Of a stretch of DNA of 64,000 nt, positions 15,780-24,552 are shown in pieces. The stretch's first letter is position 1. The number at the start of each line of letters is the position of its first letter. The position numbers and the translations under genes were made by a program. Origin of the DNA: Halobacillus naozhouensis (GTDB taxonomy: Bacteria; Bacillota; Bacilli; Bacillales; Halobacillaceae); assembly GCF_029714185.1 (NCBI RefSeq), contig NZ_CP121671.1, positions 806,001 to 870,000 of the forward strand, given 5' to 3'. A model generated the notes under the pieces. It searched no databases and was not told where the DNA came from. It saw nothing but the letters and a program-made list of their open reading frames with translations.

Positions 15780-17281
15780 TGCAGCTCGTTACGGGACCGT
15801 TATTTTGGACGCTAGTCAGTCTGCTAGTCTTATATTTTATCTTTGTCACATGGATTGGGAAAAAGGGCAATAAGTTTAGTAAATCGATGAACGGTTTTGC
15901 CACAGCGAGAGGGAAGGTAAACCCGTGGCTGGTCGGGGCAAGCTATGCCGCGAGCTTTGCCAGTGCCAATTTGTTTATCGGAGTGCCGGGCTTAGCTTAT
16001 GAGCATGGCGTATCCGTGTTATGGTACACGCTCGGCGGCTTCGGGGCTGGCTGGATTGCACTATTGCTGTTTGCGAAAAAGTTCTGGAAATACGGCAAGA
16101 AGTTTGGCGGGGTGTCGACCCTTCCTGAATGGCTCGGAAGGAGATACAACAGCAAAACCTTGCAAGTTCTTGTTACGTTTCTAGTCCTGTTTAACGTGTA
16201 TTACATTGTCGGGCAAAATGTCGGATTAGCTACGATCTTTGAAACGGTTCTCGGCATTCCGTATTTCTGGGGAATTCTCGCCGGGGTAACGATTACGATT
16301 CTCTATATTGGCCTGGGTGGCGCTTTTGCACAAATTGTAACGGATGGTATTCAGGGAACCCTGATGGTGGTTACGTCGATCTTGATTTTTGCCTCTTTAT
16401 TTTGGACGATCGGCGGGGGACTGAATTTATTTGGCGAACTTTCCTCCCAGCTGAAAGCGATCGATCCAGAACTCGTGGCTCCGTTAAATGGACCCTACAA
16501 CAGTGTACTGGCCATATTATCGGTACAGTTTTTACATATCAGCTTTGTGGTTATGCCGCATTTGCTGAATAAGGTGCTGTCACTGGAAACGGAGGAGCAG
16601 CTGCGGCCGTTCACGATGTCAGCTGGGCTTGGTATGTTCTTCATTACTGTCTTGATGGTATTAGGCGGACTGGCGGCTCGAGTCATCGCACCATCTCTCG
16701 GCAGTGCCGACTCCGCGATTCCTGCTTATGTGCTAGAAGCATTTCCGCCGATCATTGGGGCGATCATTATCGTCGGGATCATTTCTGCGATTTTATCGAG
16801 CACCGACAGCCTGTATCTGAGTATCACCTCAAGCATTGGCAACGATCTCTACAAGGTATTGGCGCCGATTTTGTCAAAATCAAGGCTATCCGAGCATCAG
16901 CTCGATCTGCGTTCTGTCAAAGTGGCAAAAGGCTCGCTGGTGTTTGTTGGATTGGTCACCTTTTACCTCTCGCTCGATCGGCCTGAGTCGCTTGCGATCC
17001 TGATACAGTTCAGTTTTTCTGCGATTATTAGCGGCTTACTGGCGCCGATTGTATTAGGTTATCTCTGGGAAAAGGCGAACGGCTACGGTGCGATCGCCTC
17101 ACTGCTTGCGGGGACGGGGCTGTATGTTGTGTTCACGAGTCTGAACGTTTTCCAAAATATTTATATTTCCTTGTTCCTGGCTGCAGCGGCCGGTTTCGTC
17201 GTGATGATCGTGACGAGCTTAGTTACAAAGTCTAATGTAACGAAAGAAGAAGAGGATGTCTTTCTAAAAGATGTGCTTTAA
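15779..17281 (+). CDS. Sodium:solute symporter (SSS family), S-box controlled
   Basis: 500 residues and about 13 predicted membrane helices with SSS-family features: ASYAASFASANLFIGVPGLAYEHG in the early helices and GIISAILSSTDSLYLSITSSIGNDLY around TM8. The start at 15779 follows GGAAGGAGG and overlaps the upstream peptide; the long frame from 15659 is not the real N-terminus. Control by a SAM-I riboswitch and the neighbouring riboswitch-controlled monooxygenase point to uptake of methionine or another sulfur compound. SSS proteins carry many solutes, so the substrate is inference. Confidence 0.9.
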   Translation: MQLVTGPLFWTLVSLLVLYFIFVTWIGKKGNKFSKSMNGFATARGKVNPWLVGASYAASFASANLFIGVPGLAYEHGVSVLWYTLGGFGAGWIALLLFAKKFWKYGKKFGGVSTLPEWLGRRYNSKTLQVLVTFLVLFNVYYIVGQNVGLATIFETVLGIPYFWGILAGVTITILYIGLGGAFAQIVTDGIQGTLMVVTSILIFASLFWTIGGGLNLFGELSSQLKAIDPELVAPLNGPYNSVLAILSVQFLHISFVVMPHLLNKVLSLETEEQLRPFTMSAGLGMFFITVLMVLGGLAARVIAPSLGSADSAIPAYVLEAFPPIIGAIIIVGIISAILSSTDSLYLSITSSIGNDLYKVLAPILSKSRLSEHQLDLRSVKVAKGSLVFVGLVTFYLSLDRPESLAILIQFSFSAIISGLLAPIVLGYLWEKANGYGAIASLLAGTGLYVVFTSLNVFQNIYISLFLAAAAGFVVMIVTSLVTKSNVTKEEEDVFLKDVL

Positions 17282-17646
17282 ACCTATGAAAAATTAACTC
17301 AACGTTTTAGAAAGTTATAGGGTAGGCAAGTAATGGATTTAAGAAGGTACCTGTTTACAATGTTAAACAGATAACTAAATGAAATTATTCAAATAAACTT
17401 GTACACAAAGACCTAGCTCTACTACAATCTGTACTTTCTCAGTAGAAGGGGTAGCTACTGGCTTTGTCAGTAGCTCCAATTTTGTTGTCAATGCTGTTCA
17501 ATTGAAATTTTACTTATCCATGAGTACTCCTTACCCGATAAATCCTAGCAATATTAAATACAGTTTCCATTTATTACGGTTGCGGCATCATGACGTCAAA
17601 TAGAGTTAGGATAGTTATCATGGTTTGAAAGGGTCTGATATACAAG
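17282..17646. other. Intergenic interval with one hairpin
   Basis: No gene seen between the symporter and the convergent PucR gene. A hairpin at about 17448-17478 (GTAGCTACTG / CAGTAGCTCC) followed by AATTTTG may be a weak terminator for the symporter operon. Confidence 0.5.
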
Positions 17647-18804
17647 CTAGTTATTTTTTAAATGATTATTTATTTTTCCTTTATCTATTATGTTTCTAAA
17701 CGACCAGAGGGCAATTTCCAAGGATAAGCGATCATATGAGGAGGTGAAATCTGTCTTCAAAAGTTTGTTGATCTTATCTAAGCGATGGTATAGGGTTTGG
17801 CGTACAATAAAGAGAGCGTTAGCCGTTTCTTGCTTGTTGCATTGATGACTTAAATATGTATCTAGTGTATTTAGCAGGTTGCTATCATTTTCTTGGTCAT
17901 ACTTAATTAGCGGAAAAAGATGCTCTTCAATTAGAGTTGAGAGTTTATTCTCTCTTATTAAGGGTTCCACTAACTTTTCAATGAACAATTCATCATAATG
18001 TAAGGTTCTTTTTTTTATTAATGAGTGATAAATTTTATTTGTTTCTTTAAGGGTGTTAATTGACTGAGCGACCTCATTCATATTGTGCATTTTTTGACCG
18101 ATAAGTACTAGGGAAGGGAGAGAGTTGAAAAGTTTATCTAACCTTTTACGAAGTGTATGGATCTCGTCATTTAAATCGGAAACTAATAGAAATACCCCAG
18201 TTGTGGAGGCGAGGTTAGTGAAAATAATATTCAGTCCAAGCTCTTTTCCTAAGATACAAAAGTTAGGAACGGTCTCATTTGGATGGATCAAATAAAGGGA
18301 AGCAACTCCTGGATGCATGGGTTTTGTGGAAATGTCCGACATCACTGCCGTTGACGGATTATTCCACCATTGAATCAACCGTTGTTGGAAGGTTAAGTTT
18401 TCACCAGGGAAATAGAGTTGATCGTAGATTTTCTTGGTAATATCGATAAATCGTACTTGATTCTTGAACACAATAATAGGGAAGTTGTTTTCTTCAGCTA
18501 TTTCTACCATCTCTTCAGGGATCTTCTCTACATAAGTGTTTAATTCTACACAGAGACCCGATGCTTGGTTTTCAATTAATTCATCCAAAAGTTTTGCACC
18601 TATATGAGGTTTCTCTGCCCATCCAATACCTGTCGTAAGTATTAATTCTCCCCCATTTATTAAGGCCTCGACCTTATTAACTTCGAGCACATGTGCCCAT
18701 TTTACGATTCGTTGAGTACCTTTCAATCCGCATACTACTTTAGCTTTTTTAAAGCAGTCCATTGCTAACAACATTTCGATCGTTAATAGGTTATTTTCAC
18801 TCAT
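17647..18804 (-). CDS. PucR-family transcriptional regulator
   Basis: 385 residues with an N-terminal PucR ligand domain (LTIEMLLAMDCFKKAKVVCG, WAHVLEVNKVEALINGGELILTTGIGW) and a C-terminal PucR-type helix-turn-helix (LSHQCNKQETANALFIVRQT, LYHRLDKINKLL). Family members activate purine, proline, GABA and other nitrogen-compound catabolic genes. It is transcribed away from the eight-gene cluster starting at 19129, so it is the obvious candidate regulator of the proposed pantothenate pathway. Confidence 0.9.
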   Translation of the reverse strand: MSENNLLTIEMLLAMDCFKKAKVVCGLKGTQRIVKWAHVLEVNKVEALINGGELILTTGIGWAEKPHIGAKLLDELIENQASGLCVELNTYVEKIPEEMVEIAEENNFPIIVFKNQVRFIDITKKIYDQLYFPGENLTFQQRLIQWWNNPSTAVMSDISTKPMHPGVASLYLIHPNETVPNFCILGKELGLNIIFTNLASTTGVFLLVSDLNDEIHTLRKRLDKLFNSLPSLVLIGQKMHNMNEVAQSINTLKETNKIYHSLIKKRTLHYDELFIEKLVEPLIRENKLSTLIEEHLFPLIKYDQENDSNLLNTLDTYLSHQCNKQETANALFIVRQTLYHRLDKINKLLKTDFTSSYDRLSLEIALWSFRNIIDKGKINNHLKNN

Positions 18805-18871
18805 CTATATACCCCCTATTTTACACACTGTCCAAATATTTATAGTAAGATCTCATGAACTGTCTAATGAA

Positions 18872-18887
18872 ATGTAAGTGCTTACAT
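18872..18887. promoter_or_regulatory. cre-like palindrome between PucR gene and pantothenate-type operon
   Basis: ATGTAAGTGCTTACAT is almost fully symmetric and differs from the catabolite-responsive element consensus mainly at the central CG. It could bind CcpA, or be the PucR-type regulator's own operator. Confidence 0.4.
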
Positions 18888-18957
18888 AATACAATAGAGT
18901 TAATATTCAAAATAATCATATCAAAAATTCTTAAAAACCGATAGAGAGGTGTCAAAA

Positions 18958-19111
18958 TGAAGCAGGATAATACTGATCGTGTAAAGAGGTTAACGAATCA
19001 TAAATAACAAATACAGTAGTCTGGATCGTGACACATACGAGTCAGTTTACAATCTGTCTAGTGGCGGTGTGCCCTTTTATAAGGGAAGAAAAGTAATTAC
19101 GAGTCGTACTT
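18958..19111 (+). pseudogene. Small frameshifted ORF upstream of the aminotransferase
   Basis: An ATG at 18958 opens a 16-residue frame (MKQDNTDRVKRLTNHK). The shifted frame from about 19001 continues with a plausible peptide (SLDRDTYESVYNLSSGGVPF, then YKGRKVITSRT) to a stop at about 19109-19111. One indel would join them into a protein of about 50 residues. It is either a broken small gene or chance; I know no homologue. Confidence 0.3.
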
Positions 19112-19128
19112 AAACAGGGAGTGAGGAT

Positions 19129-20469
19129 ATGAATGAGACATTAGATTGGCAATGCAGGGATGAAGAAAATATTATGCACGCTCTAAAGCGGGCTAGTAAG
19201 CAACCACTTATAATTGAAAATGCAAAAGGGTGCTTTATTAAAGATAGTGATGGTAATAAATATTTAGATGGCATGGGGGGACTTTGGTGTGTCAATGTAG
19301 GTTATGGCAGAGAAGAACTTGCCGAGGCAGCAGCAGAACAAATGAAAAATATGTCCTACTTCCCTATGACAAACAGTCATCTTCCAGCAATTGAGTTGGC
19401 TGAAAAACTTAACACCTGGCTTAATAATGATTATGTTATTTTTTTCTCGAATAGCGGATCTGAAGCGAATGAAATGGCGTTTAAGATCGCTAGACAATAC
19501 CACTCTCAAAATGATAGTTCGAGTAGATACAAGATTATTTCAAGATATCGGTCGTATCATGGAGCAACAATGGGTGCTTTGGCTGCAACAGGCCAGGCTG
19601 AAAGAAAGTATAAATACGAGCCATTAGCTGCAGGTTTTTTACACACAGTGCCCCCTGATTGTTATCATTGCCCATTAAATAAGAAACCATCTACTTGTAA
19701 TCTTGAGTGCACAGACTTAATAGATCATACGATTACTTGGGAAGGGGAGGAAACCGTAGCGGCTATTATAATGGAACCCTATATTTCTGGAGGAGGCGTT
19801 CTAGTTCCTCCGCAAGGATATATGGAGAGGGTAAAAGATATATGTGAAAGACATGGTGTACTCTTGATTGTAGATGAAGTGATTAATGGTTTTGGACGAA
19901 CAGGGAAAATGTTCGGTCACTTTCATGAGAATGTAACGCCAGACATAATAACAATGGCTAAAGGACTTACTAGCGGGTATCTCCCACTATCGGTAACAGC
20001 AATTCACAAGGACTGTTATGAAGCATTTGAAACCTCTGAAAAATATGACCACTTTCGAAGTGTAACAACCTTTGGGGGGAATCCAGCAGCCTGCGCAGTC
20101 GCGCTGAAAAATATCGAGATTATCGAAAGGGAGAAGTACATTGAGAATGCTTACAATCAAGGGGAACAGCTTTACGAGGATATGAAAGAACTCCTTTCTC
20201 ACCCTAATGTTGGCGATATTCGATATAAAGGGTTAATGATGGGAATTGAACTTGTTGAAGACTCCATTAATAAAACACCCATTCACGAGGATAAGATAAA
20301 TTTGGTTCTAAGCAAGTGTAAGGAAAAGGGAGTTATTATTGGGAAAAATGGGGACACCGTGGACGGATTTAATAATGTGTTAACGATTGCACCGCCATTA
20401 TCGATCGATGCAGGAACTATAAGATTTCTTAGTGGTGTCGTGAAAGCTTCCATTTACGAAACTCTATAA
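19129..20469 (+). CDS. Class III omega-amino acid (beta-alanine:pyruvate type) aminotransferase
   Basis: 446 residues, PLP fold-type I class III. The PLP lysine is in IITMAKGLTSGYLPLS; the cofactor aspartate is in LLIVDEVINGFGRTGK; NSGSEANEMAFKIAR binds phosphate. Family members transfer amino groups from omega-amino acids such as beta-alanine to pyruvate or 2-oxoglutarate. It is the first gene of an operon containing a malonate-semialdehyde-type dehydrogenase, which would take the product of beta-alanine transamination. A four-cysteine insert (CYHCPLNKKPSTCNLEC, about residues 179-195) also occurs in other class III enzymes of this group. The start follows GGGAGTGAGGAT. Confidence 0.9.
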   Translation: MNETLDWQCRDEENIMHALKRASKQPLIIENAKGCFIKDSDGNKYLDGMGGLWCVNVGYGREELAEAAAEQMKNMSYFPMTNSHLPAIELAEKLNTWLNNDYVIFFSNSGSEANEMAFKIARQYHSQNDSSSRYKIISRYRSYHGATMGALAATGQAERKYKYEPLAAGFLHTVPPDCYHCPLNKKPSTCNLECTDLIDHTITWEGEETVAAIIMEPYISGGGVLVPPQGYMERVKDICERHGVLLIVDEVINGFGRTGKMFGHFHENVTPDIITMAKGLTSGYLPLSVTAIHKDCYEAFETSEKYDHFRSVTTFGGNPAACAVALKNIEIIEREKYIENAYNQGEQLYEDMKELLSHPNVGDIRYKGLMMGIELVEDSINKTPIHEDKINLVLSKCKEKGVIIGKNGDTVDGFNNVLTIAPPLSIDAGTIRFLSGVVKASIYETL

Positions 20470-20489
20470 TTTAATGGGGAGATGGGAAA

Positions 20490-20771
20490 ATGGCTCCAAA
20501 GAATCAAGACTACCGTTTTAAAATAGCAAACCGAGAGGCCTTAATCGGCGTTGCTTTAGCTATAATTAACTTCGTTTGGTGGTTTGCCTTTGCCTATGGG
20601 TTAGGAAGTAAACCGCCAGAAGAGTATAGTTATGTGTTTGGTCTGCCATCATGGTTTTTTTATAGTTGTGTGGGTGGTTTTATTTTCATAACTGTTCTGG
20701 TTATCTTTATTGTTAAGTTTTTTTTCGTAGAAGTGCCATTTGAAGATGAAGGTAGGGGTGATCAATCATGA
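20490..20771 (+). CDS. YhdT/DUF997-like small membrane subunit of a sodium symporter
   Basis: A 93-residue protein with two hydrophobic helices (ALIGVALAIINFVWWFAFAYG and the segment near residues 55-77) and the pattern of YhdT proteins, which are encoded directly upstream of PanF sodium/pantothenate symporters. Its last codons overlap the symporter start by 4 bases. The pairing is the main sequence-level evidence that the adjacent SSS protein is of the PanF type. Confidence 0.8.
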   Translation: MAPKNQDYRFKIANREALIGVALAIINFVWWFAFAYGLGSKPPEEYSYVFGLPSWFFYSCVGGFIFITVLVIFIVKFFFVEVPFEDEGRGDQS

Positions 20772-22234
20772 ATGTAGCCGTTATAGTACCACTATTACTC
20801 TTTTTAGTTATTATTTTTGCGGTTGGATTTATGGCGAGTCGATCCCTTAATAAGTCTAATAATGACTTTGTGCAAGAATATTTTCTTGGTGGTCGCCAGC
20901 TGGGTGGCTTTGTTTTAGCTATGACCATGATTGCCACTTACGGAAGTGCCAGTAGTTTTATTGGTGGACCTGGAGTAGCTTATACACAAGGTTTTGGTTG
21001 GGTTTTGCTCTCCATGTCACAAGTGGCTACGGGATACTTTGTTCTTATGATTTTAGGGAAGAAATTCGCTATTATGGCAAGAAGGTATAATGCGGTCACG
21101 TTAACAGATTTTTTAAAAGGTCGTTATCAGAGTAAATGGGTTGTGCTAACGGCGGCTTTTAGTATTATTATTTTTCTATTTTCAGCAATGGCAGCCCAAT
21201 GGGTGGGTGGTGCAAGATTAATAGAATCTTTAACAGGAATATCTTACACTACATCCCTTTTTATTTTTGCTGTATCTGTGCTCATTTACGTAGTTATCGG
21301 TGGATTTAAGGCCGTCGCCTTAACGGATACTGTCCAGGGTGTGGTTATGTTTGTTGGAACCTTAGTCTTATTAATCGCTACGATTGTTGCTGGCGGCGGC
21401 ATATCTAATATTATGGCAGATCTAGCAGCAGAAAACCCAGATTTAATTACGCCGTTTGGTGCAGACGGCAGTTTAACACCAACTTATGTTTCTTCCTTTT
21501 GGATCCTCGTCGGTGTAGCAGTAGTCGGGCTTCCTCAAGTTACAGTACGGGCTATGTCCTATAAAAGCTCGAAAGCGATGCACCGTGCCTTAATTATAGG
21601 GACAATCGTGGTTGGATTCATTATGTTAAACATGCACCTAATCGGTGTCTTTGCACGTCCGATCCTTCCAGGAATTGAAGTGGGGGATAAAGTTATGCCG
21701 CTCATTTCGCTAGAAGTGTTACCTGCCTGGCTAGCCGGGATAGTCTTAGCCGCCCCTATGGCTGCGATTATGTCAACAGTAGATTCCTTACTGCTTTTAG
21801 TTAGCTCATCGGTAGTTAAAGACATCTATATAAACTATATCAAACCAGATGCGTCACACCAAAGAGTAAAAAGCTTAAGCTTCGGAGTGACGACTGTCTT
21901 AGGAATACTAGTATTTTTAATGGCTCTAAATCCACCAGACCTGTTAATTTGGCTTAACCTATTTGCGTTTGGTGGTTTAGAAGCAACGTTTATTTGGCCA
22001 GTGGTCATGGGACTTTATTGGAAAACTGGAAATAAATACGGGGCACTCTCCTCTATGGCTGTTGGGATCGGTTCTTACATTATCATCGATCTCTTCTTTA
22101 CATCACCATTTGGTATGCACAGTGTCGTTTTACCAGTTATTTTCTCCTTTATCGCATATGTAGTCGTTAGTTTAGCAACAAAAAGTATAGCTGTGAATAA
22201 TATCGCCCAACAAAAAATTGAAAGGAGCATGTAA
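20768..22234 (+). CDS. PanF-like sodium:solute symporter
   Basis: 488 residues, SSS family, about 13 helices. It has the N-terminal YFLGGRQLGGFVLAMTMIATYGSASSFIGGPGVAY segment (split here at 35 residues) typical of sodium/pantothenate symporters and the LAAPMAAIMSTVDSLLLLVSSS motif around TM8-9. Coupled to the YhdT-like gene by a 4-base overlap and abutting the M20 amidohydrolase gene. I infer that it imports pantothenate as a carbon and nitrogen source. Carriage of another N-acyl-beta-alanine or carboxylate cannot be excluded. Confidence 0.85.
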   Translation: MNVAVIVPLLLFLVIIFAVGFMASRSLNKSNNDFVQEYFLGGRQLGGFVLAMTMIATYGSASSFIGGPGVAYTQGFGWVLLSMSQVATGYFVLMILGKKFAIMARRYNAVTLTDFLKGRYQSKWVVLTAAFSIIIFLFSAMAAQWVGGARLIESLTGISYTTSLFIFAVSVLIYVVIGGFKAVALTDTVQGVVMFVGTLVLLIATIVAGGGISNIMADLAAENPDLITPFGADGSLTPTYVSSFWILVGVAVVGLPQVTVRAMSYKSSKAMHRALIIGTIVVGFIMLNMHLIGVFARPILPGIEVGDKVMPLISLEVLPAWLAGIVLAAPMAAIMSTVDSLLLLVSSSVVKDIYINYIKPDASHQRVKSLSFGVTTVLGILVFLMALNPPDLLIWLNLFAFGGLEATFIWPVVMGLYWKTGNKYGALSSMAVGIGSYIIIDLFFTSPFGMHSVVLPVIFSFIAYVVVSLATKSIAVNNIAQQKIERSM

Positions 22235-23464
22235 ATGAAATCAACTAAACTACATTCTCAAAAAACGAGAGATCGTGAAGCTGTTATATCACTAACTCAG
22301 GAATTAGTTAGAATCCCTAGTGTTTACCGCCCTGGAGTAAAAGGCGGGAATGAAGAAAAGGTAGCCCATTATGTGGCTGACTATTTGAAGCAAAAAGGAA
22401 TTGAAGTTCATATAGAAGAAGTTGAACCGGGACGGCCAAACGTCATTGGCATTGTGGACTCTGGGAAGCCTGGGAAAACGCTTCTTCTGGAGGGACATAC
22501 GGACGTGGTGACAGAAGGGGATCATAGTGCATGGAGATATGATCCATTCGGAGCTGAAATTGTAGAGGGGAAAATGTATGGACGAGGAACGAACGATACG
22601 AAAGGAAATCTGGCCTGTATGATTACAGCTGTAGACTCTATCTTGCAAGATGACGAAGAATTTACAGGTAAAATTATTTTGTGTATCCCCTGTGATGAAG
22701 AAAGCATGATGATTGGAATCAAACATTTTATCAAAAATGGCTGGGCCGACAAAGTAGATGGTGCTATTATTTGTGAGCCTGAGGAAAATCAAGTATGTAT
22801 AAGTCAACGCGGTGCTATGAGGCTAGAGCTGAAAACGTACGGAAAAATGGCACATGGTGCGATCTCGTGGAGCGGGATAAATCCTAACTGGAGGATGGCA
22901 CGAATAATTGTTGAACTTGAAAGGCTAGAAAAGAAAGAGCAAGAGCGTCTAGGTAAGCATCCAACACTAGGTTGGCCGAGTATTACACCAACGATCTTAA
23001 GTGCACCAGTCAAAGGAGAAGCACAAATCAATGTCATTCCAGAGCAGTGTATGACAACATTAGATATAAGGACGGTACCGGGACAGGACCACGAGGTGCT
23101 TAAACAAGAGATTCTTGAGATTTTTACAAGGCTCAAAAAAGATGATGAGCATTTCAAAGCAGATTTTGGAGTGATAGAGGATCGTCCGTGGACAGAAACC
23201 GATAAAGAAGAGGCTGTGGTGAAAGCTGTCGCCAAAGCTGTAAAAAATGTGATGAAACAAGAGCCTAAATATAATGGAGTTCCGGGAGCTACCGATGGGA
23301 CCTTCCTTCATATTGCTGGAGTACCTATAGTGACAATCGGTGCTGGTGATCGAGAAATTCCCCACCAAATTAATGAATATGTGGATATAGAAGAATTAGC
23401 TGAAACCACCCAAATCTATCGCCAAGCATGCTTGAATTTTCTTAATGAAGATGGTGACTGTTAA
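22235..23464 (+). CDS. M20-family amidohydrolase, candidate pantothenase
   Basis: 409 residues of the M20 (ArgE/DapE/carboxypeptidase G2) metallo-amidohydrolase family. Metal-site motifs are present: LLLEGHTDVV, GRGTNDTKGNLA, IPCDEESMMIG, ICEPEENQ and the C-terminal IPHQINEYVDIEEL. The dimerisation domain sits between residues about 190-310. These enzymes hydrolyse amide bonds next to a carboxylate. Its position between a PanF-like importer and pantoate-type oxidation enzymes suggests cleavage of pantothenate to pantoate and beta-alanine. N-acyl amino acid or beta-alanyl dipeptide hydrolysis is the alternative. The start abuts the symporter stop. Confidence 0.82.
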   Translation: MKSTKLHSQKTRDREAVISLTQELVRIPSVYRPGVKGGNEEKVAHYVADYLKQKGIEVHIEEVEPGRPNVIGIVDSGKPGKTLLLEGHTDVVTEGDHSAWRYDPFGAEIVEGKMYGRGTNDTKGNLACMITAVDSILQDDEEFTGKIILCIPCDEESMMIGIKHFIKNGWADKVDGAIICEPEENQVCISQRGAMRLELKTYGKMAHGAISWSGINPNWRMARIIVELERLEKKEQERLGKHPTLGWPSITPTILSAPVKGEAQINVIPEQCMTTLDIRTVPGQDHEVLKQEILEIFTRLKKDDEHFKADFGVIEDRPWTETDKEEAVVKAVAKAVKNVMKQEPKYNGVPGATDGTFLHIAGVPIVTIGAGDREIPHQINEYVDIEELAETTQIYRQACLNFLNEDGDC

Positions 23465-24552
23465 TGCATAAAATTGCTGTGATTCCAGGTGATGGAATTG
23501 GGCGGGAAGTTATGGAGGAGGCCCTATGCGTATTAGAAGAGATTTGCAAGGCTAATTCTTTCCTTACCATCGAATGGGAGATTTTTAACTGGAGTTCAGA
23601 ATATTACTTGCAGCATGGAGAAATGATGCCAAAGAATGGTTTGGACACCTTAAAAAAGTATGATGCTATATTGTTTGGAGCCATCGGTGATTCTCGTGTT
23701 CCAGACGAAGTGTCCATATGGGACTTAATCATGCCCATTCGTAAAAGGTTTAAGCAATATATTAATTTTCGACCTATAAAACAATTAGCAGGTATAAACG
23801 CTCCTCTACAAACTGAGAAGGACATTGACTTTGTTATCATTCGTGAGAACGCAGAAGGGGAATACTCCAATATGGGAGGAGGCCTCTACCAAGGTACATC
23901 TCAGGAAATGGCTGTGCAGAACACAGTCATGACGCGTGAAGGCGTGAAGAAGGCAAGTACTTTTGCTTTTAAATATGCTCGGTCAAAGAATTATAAAAAA
24001 GTAACGAGTGCCACAAAGTCTAATGCGATTTTGCATACAATGAAGCTCTGGGATAGGGAAGTGTCATCCGTTTCTAGCAATTACGATGACATCCATTTTG
24101 AGTCTATCTATATTGATGCCTTAACTGCTTATTTTGTTCAACGCCCCGAGGATTTTGAGGTAGTCTTAGCATCGAATTTGTTTGGCGACATTTTATCTGA
24201 CCTAGGTTCGTCTATAGTGGGTGGTCTAGGAGTCTCGCCTTCAGCCAATATTAACCCTGAGGGGGATTACCCATCCATGTTTGAACCTGTCCATGGTTCT
24301 GCCCCGGACATTGCAGGCCAAGGAATCGCAAACCCAATTGCACAAGTGTGGTCGTTATCCCTTTTGCTCGAACATTTAGGATACGAACAACCCGCTGATG
24401 CCATTTTGCAATCGATTCAACATGTTATTCAAGAAAGTATCGTAACCCCGGATTTGGGAGGAACTTGCACAACTAAACAGGTAGGAAAAGCAATTCGAGA
24501 TCAAGTTAAGTCAAACCTGTTGGAGGCCGAAAAGTATGAAAGTTCAAGGTAA
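23464..24552 (+). CDS. Tartrate/isopropylmalate dehydrogenase family enzyme, candidate dimethylmalate dehydrogenase
   Basis: 362 residues of the beta-decarboxylating (R)-hydroxyacid dehydrogenase family, with AVIPGDGIGREV, the IRENAEGEYSNMGGG active-site stretch, the ASNLFGDILSDLGSSIVGGLG metal site (split: 21 residues) and FEPVHGSAPDIAGQGIANP. Family members oxidise and decarboxylate 2-hydroxy-3-carboxy acids such as tartrate, isocitrate or isopropylmalate. (R)-3,3-dimethylmalate, the pantoate oxidation product, has exactly this layout, and its product is 2-oxoisovalerate. Start overlaps the M20 stop (TAATG); end overlaps the SDR gene by 17 bases. Confidence 0.87.
   Translation: MHKIAVIPGDGIGREVMEEALCVLEEICKANSFLTIEWEIFNWSSEYYLQHGEMMPKNGLDTLKKYDAILFGAIGDSRVPDEVSIWDLIMPIRKRFKQYINFRPIKQLAGINAPLQTEKDIDFVIIRENAEGEYSNMGGGLYQGTSQEMAVQNTVMTREGVKKASTFAFKYARSKNYKKVTSATKSNAILHTMKLWDREVSSVSSNYDDIHFESIYIDALTAYFVQRPEDFEVVLASNLFGDILSDLGSSIVGGLGVSPSANINPEGDYPSMFEPVHGSAPDIAGQGIANPIAQVWSLSLLLEHLGYEQPADAILQSIQHVIQESIVTPDLGGTCTTKQVGKAIRDQVKSNLLEAEKYESSR

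Noticed and set aside
22304..22807. 167-codon open frame on the minus strand
   Set aside because: Antisense to the M20 gene, whose catalytic motifs are intact across this stretch.
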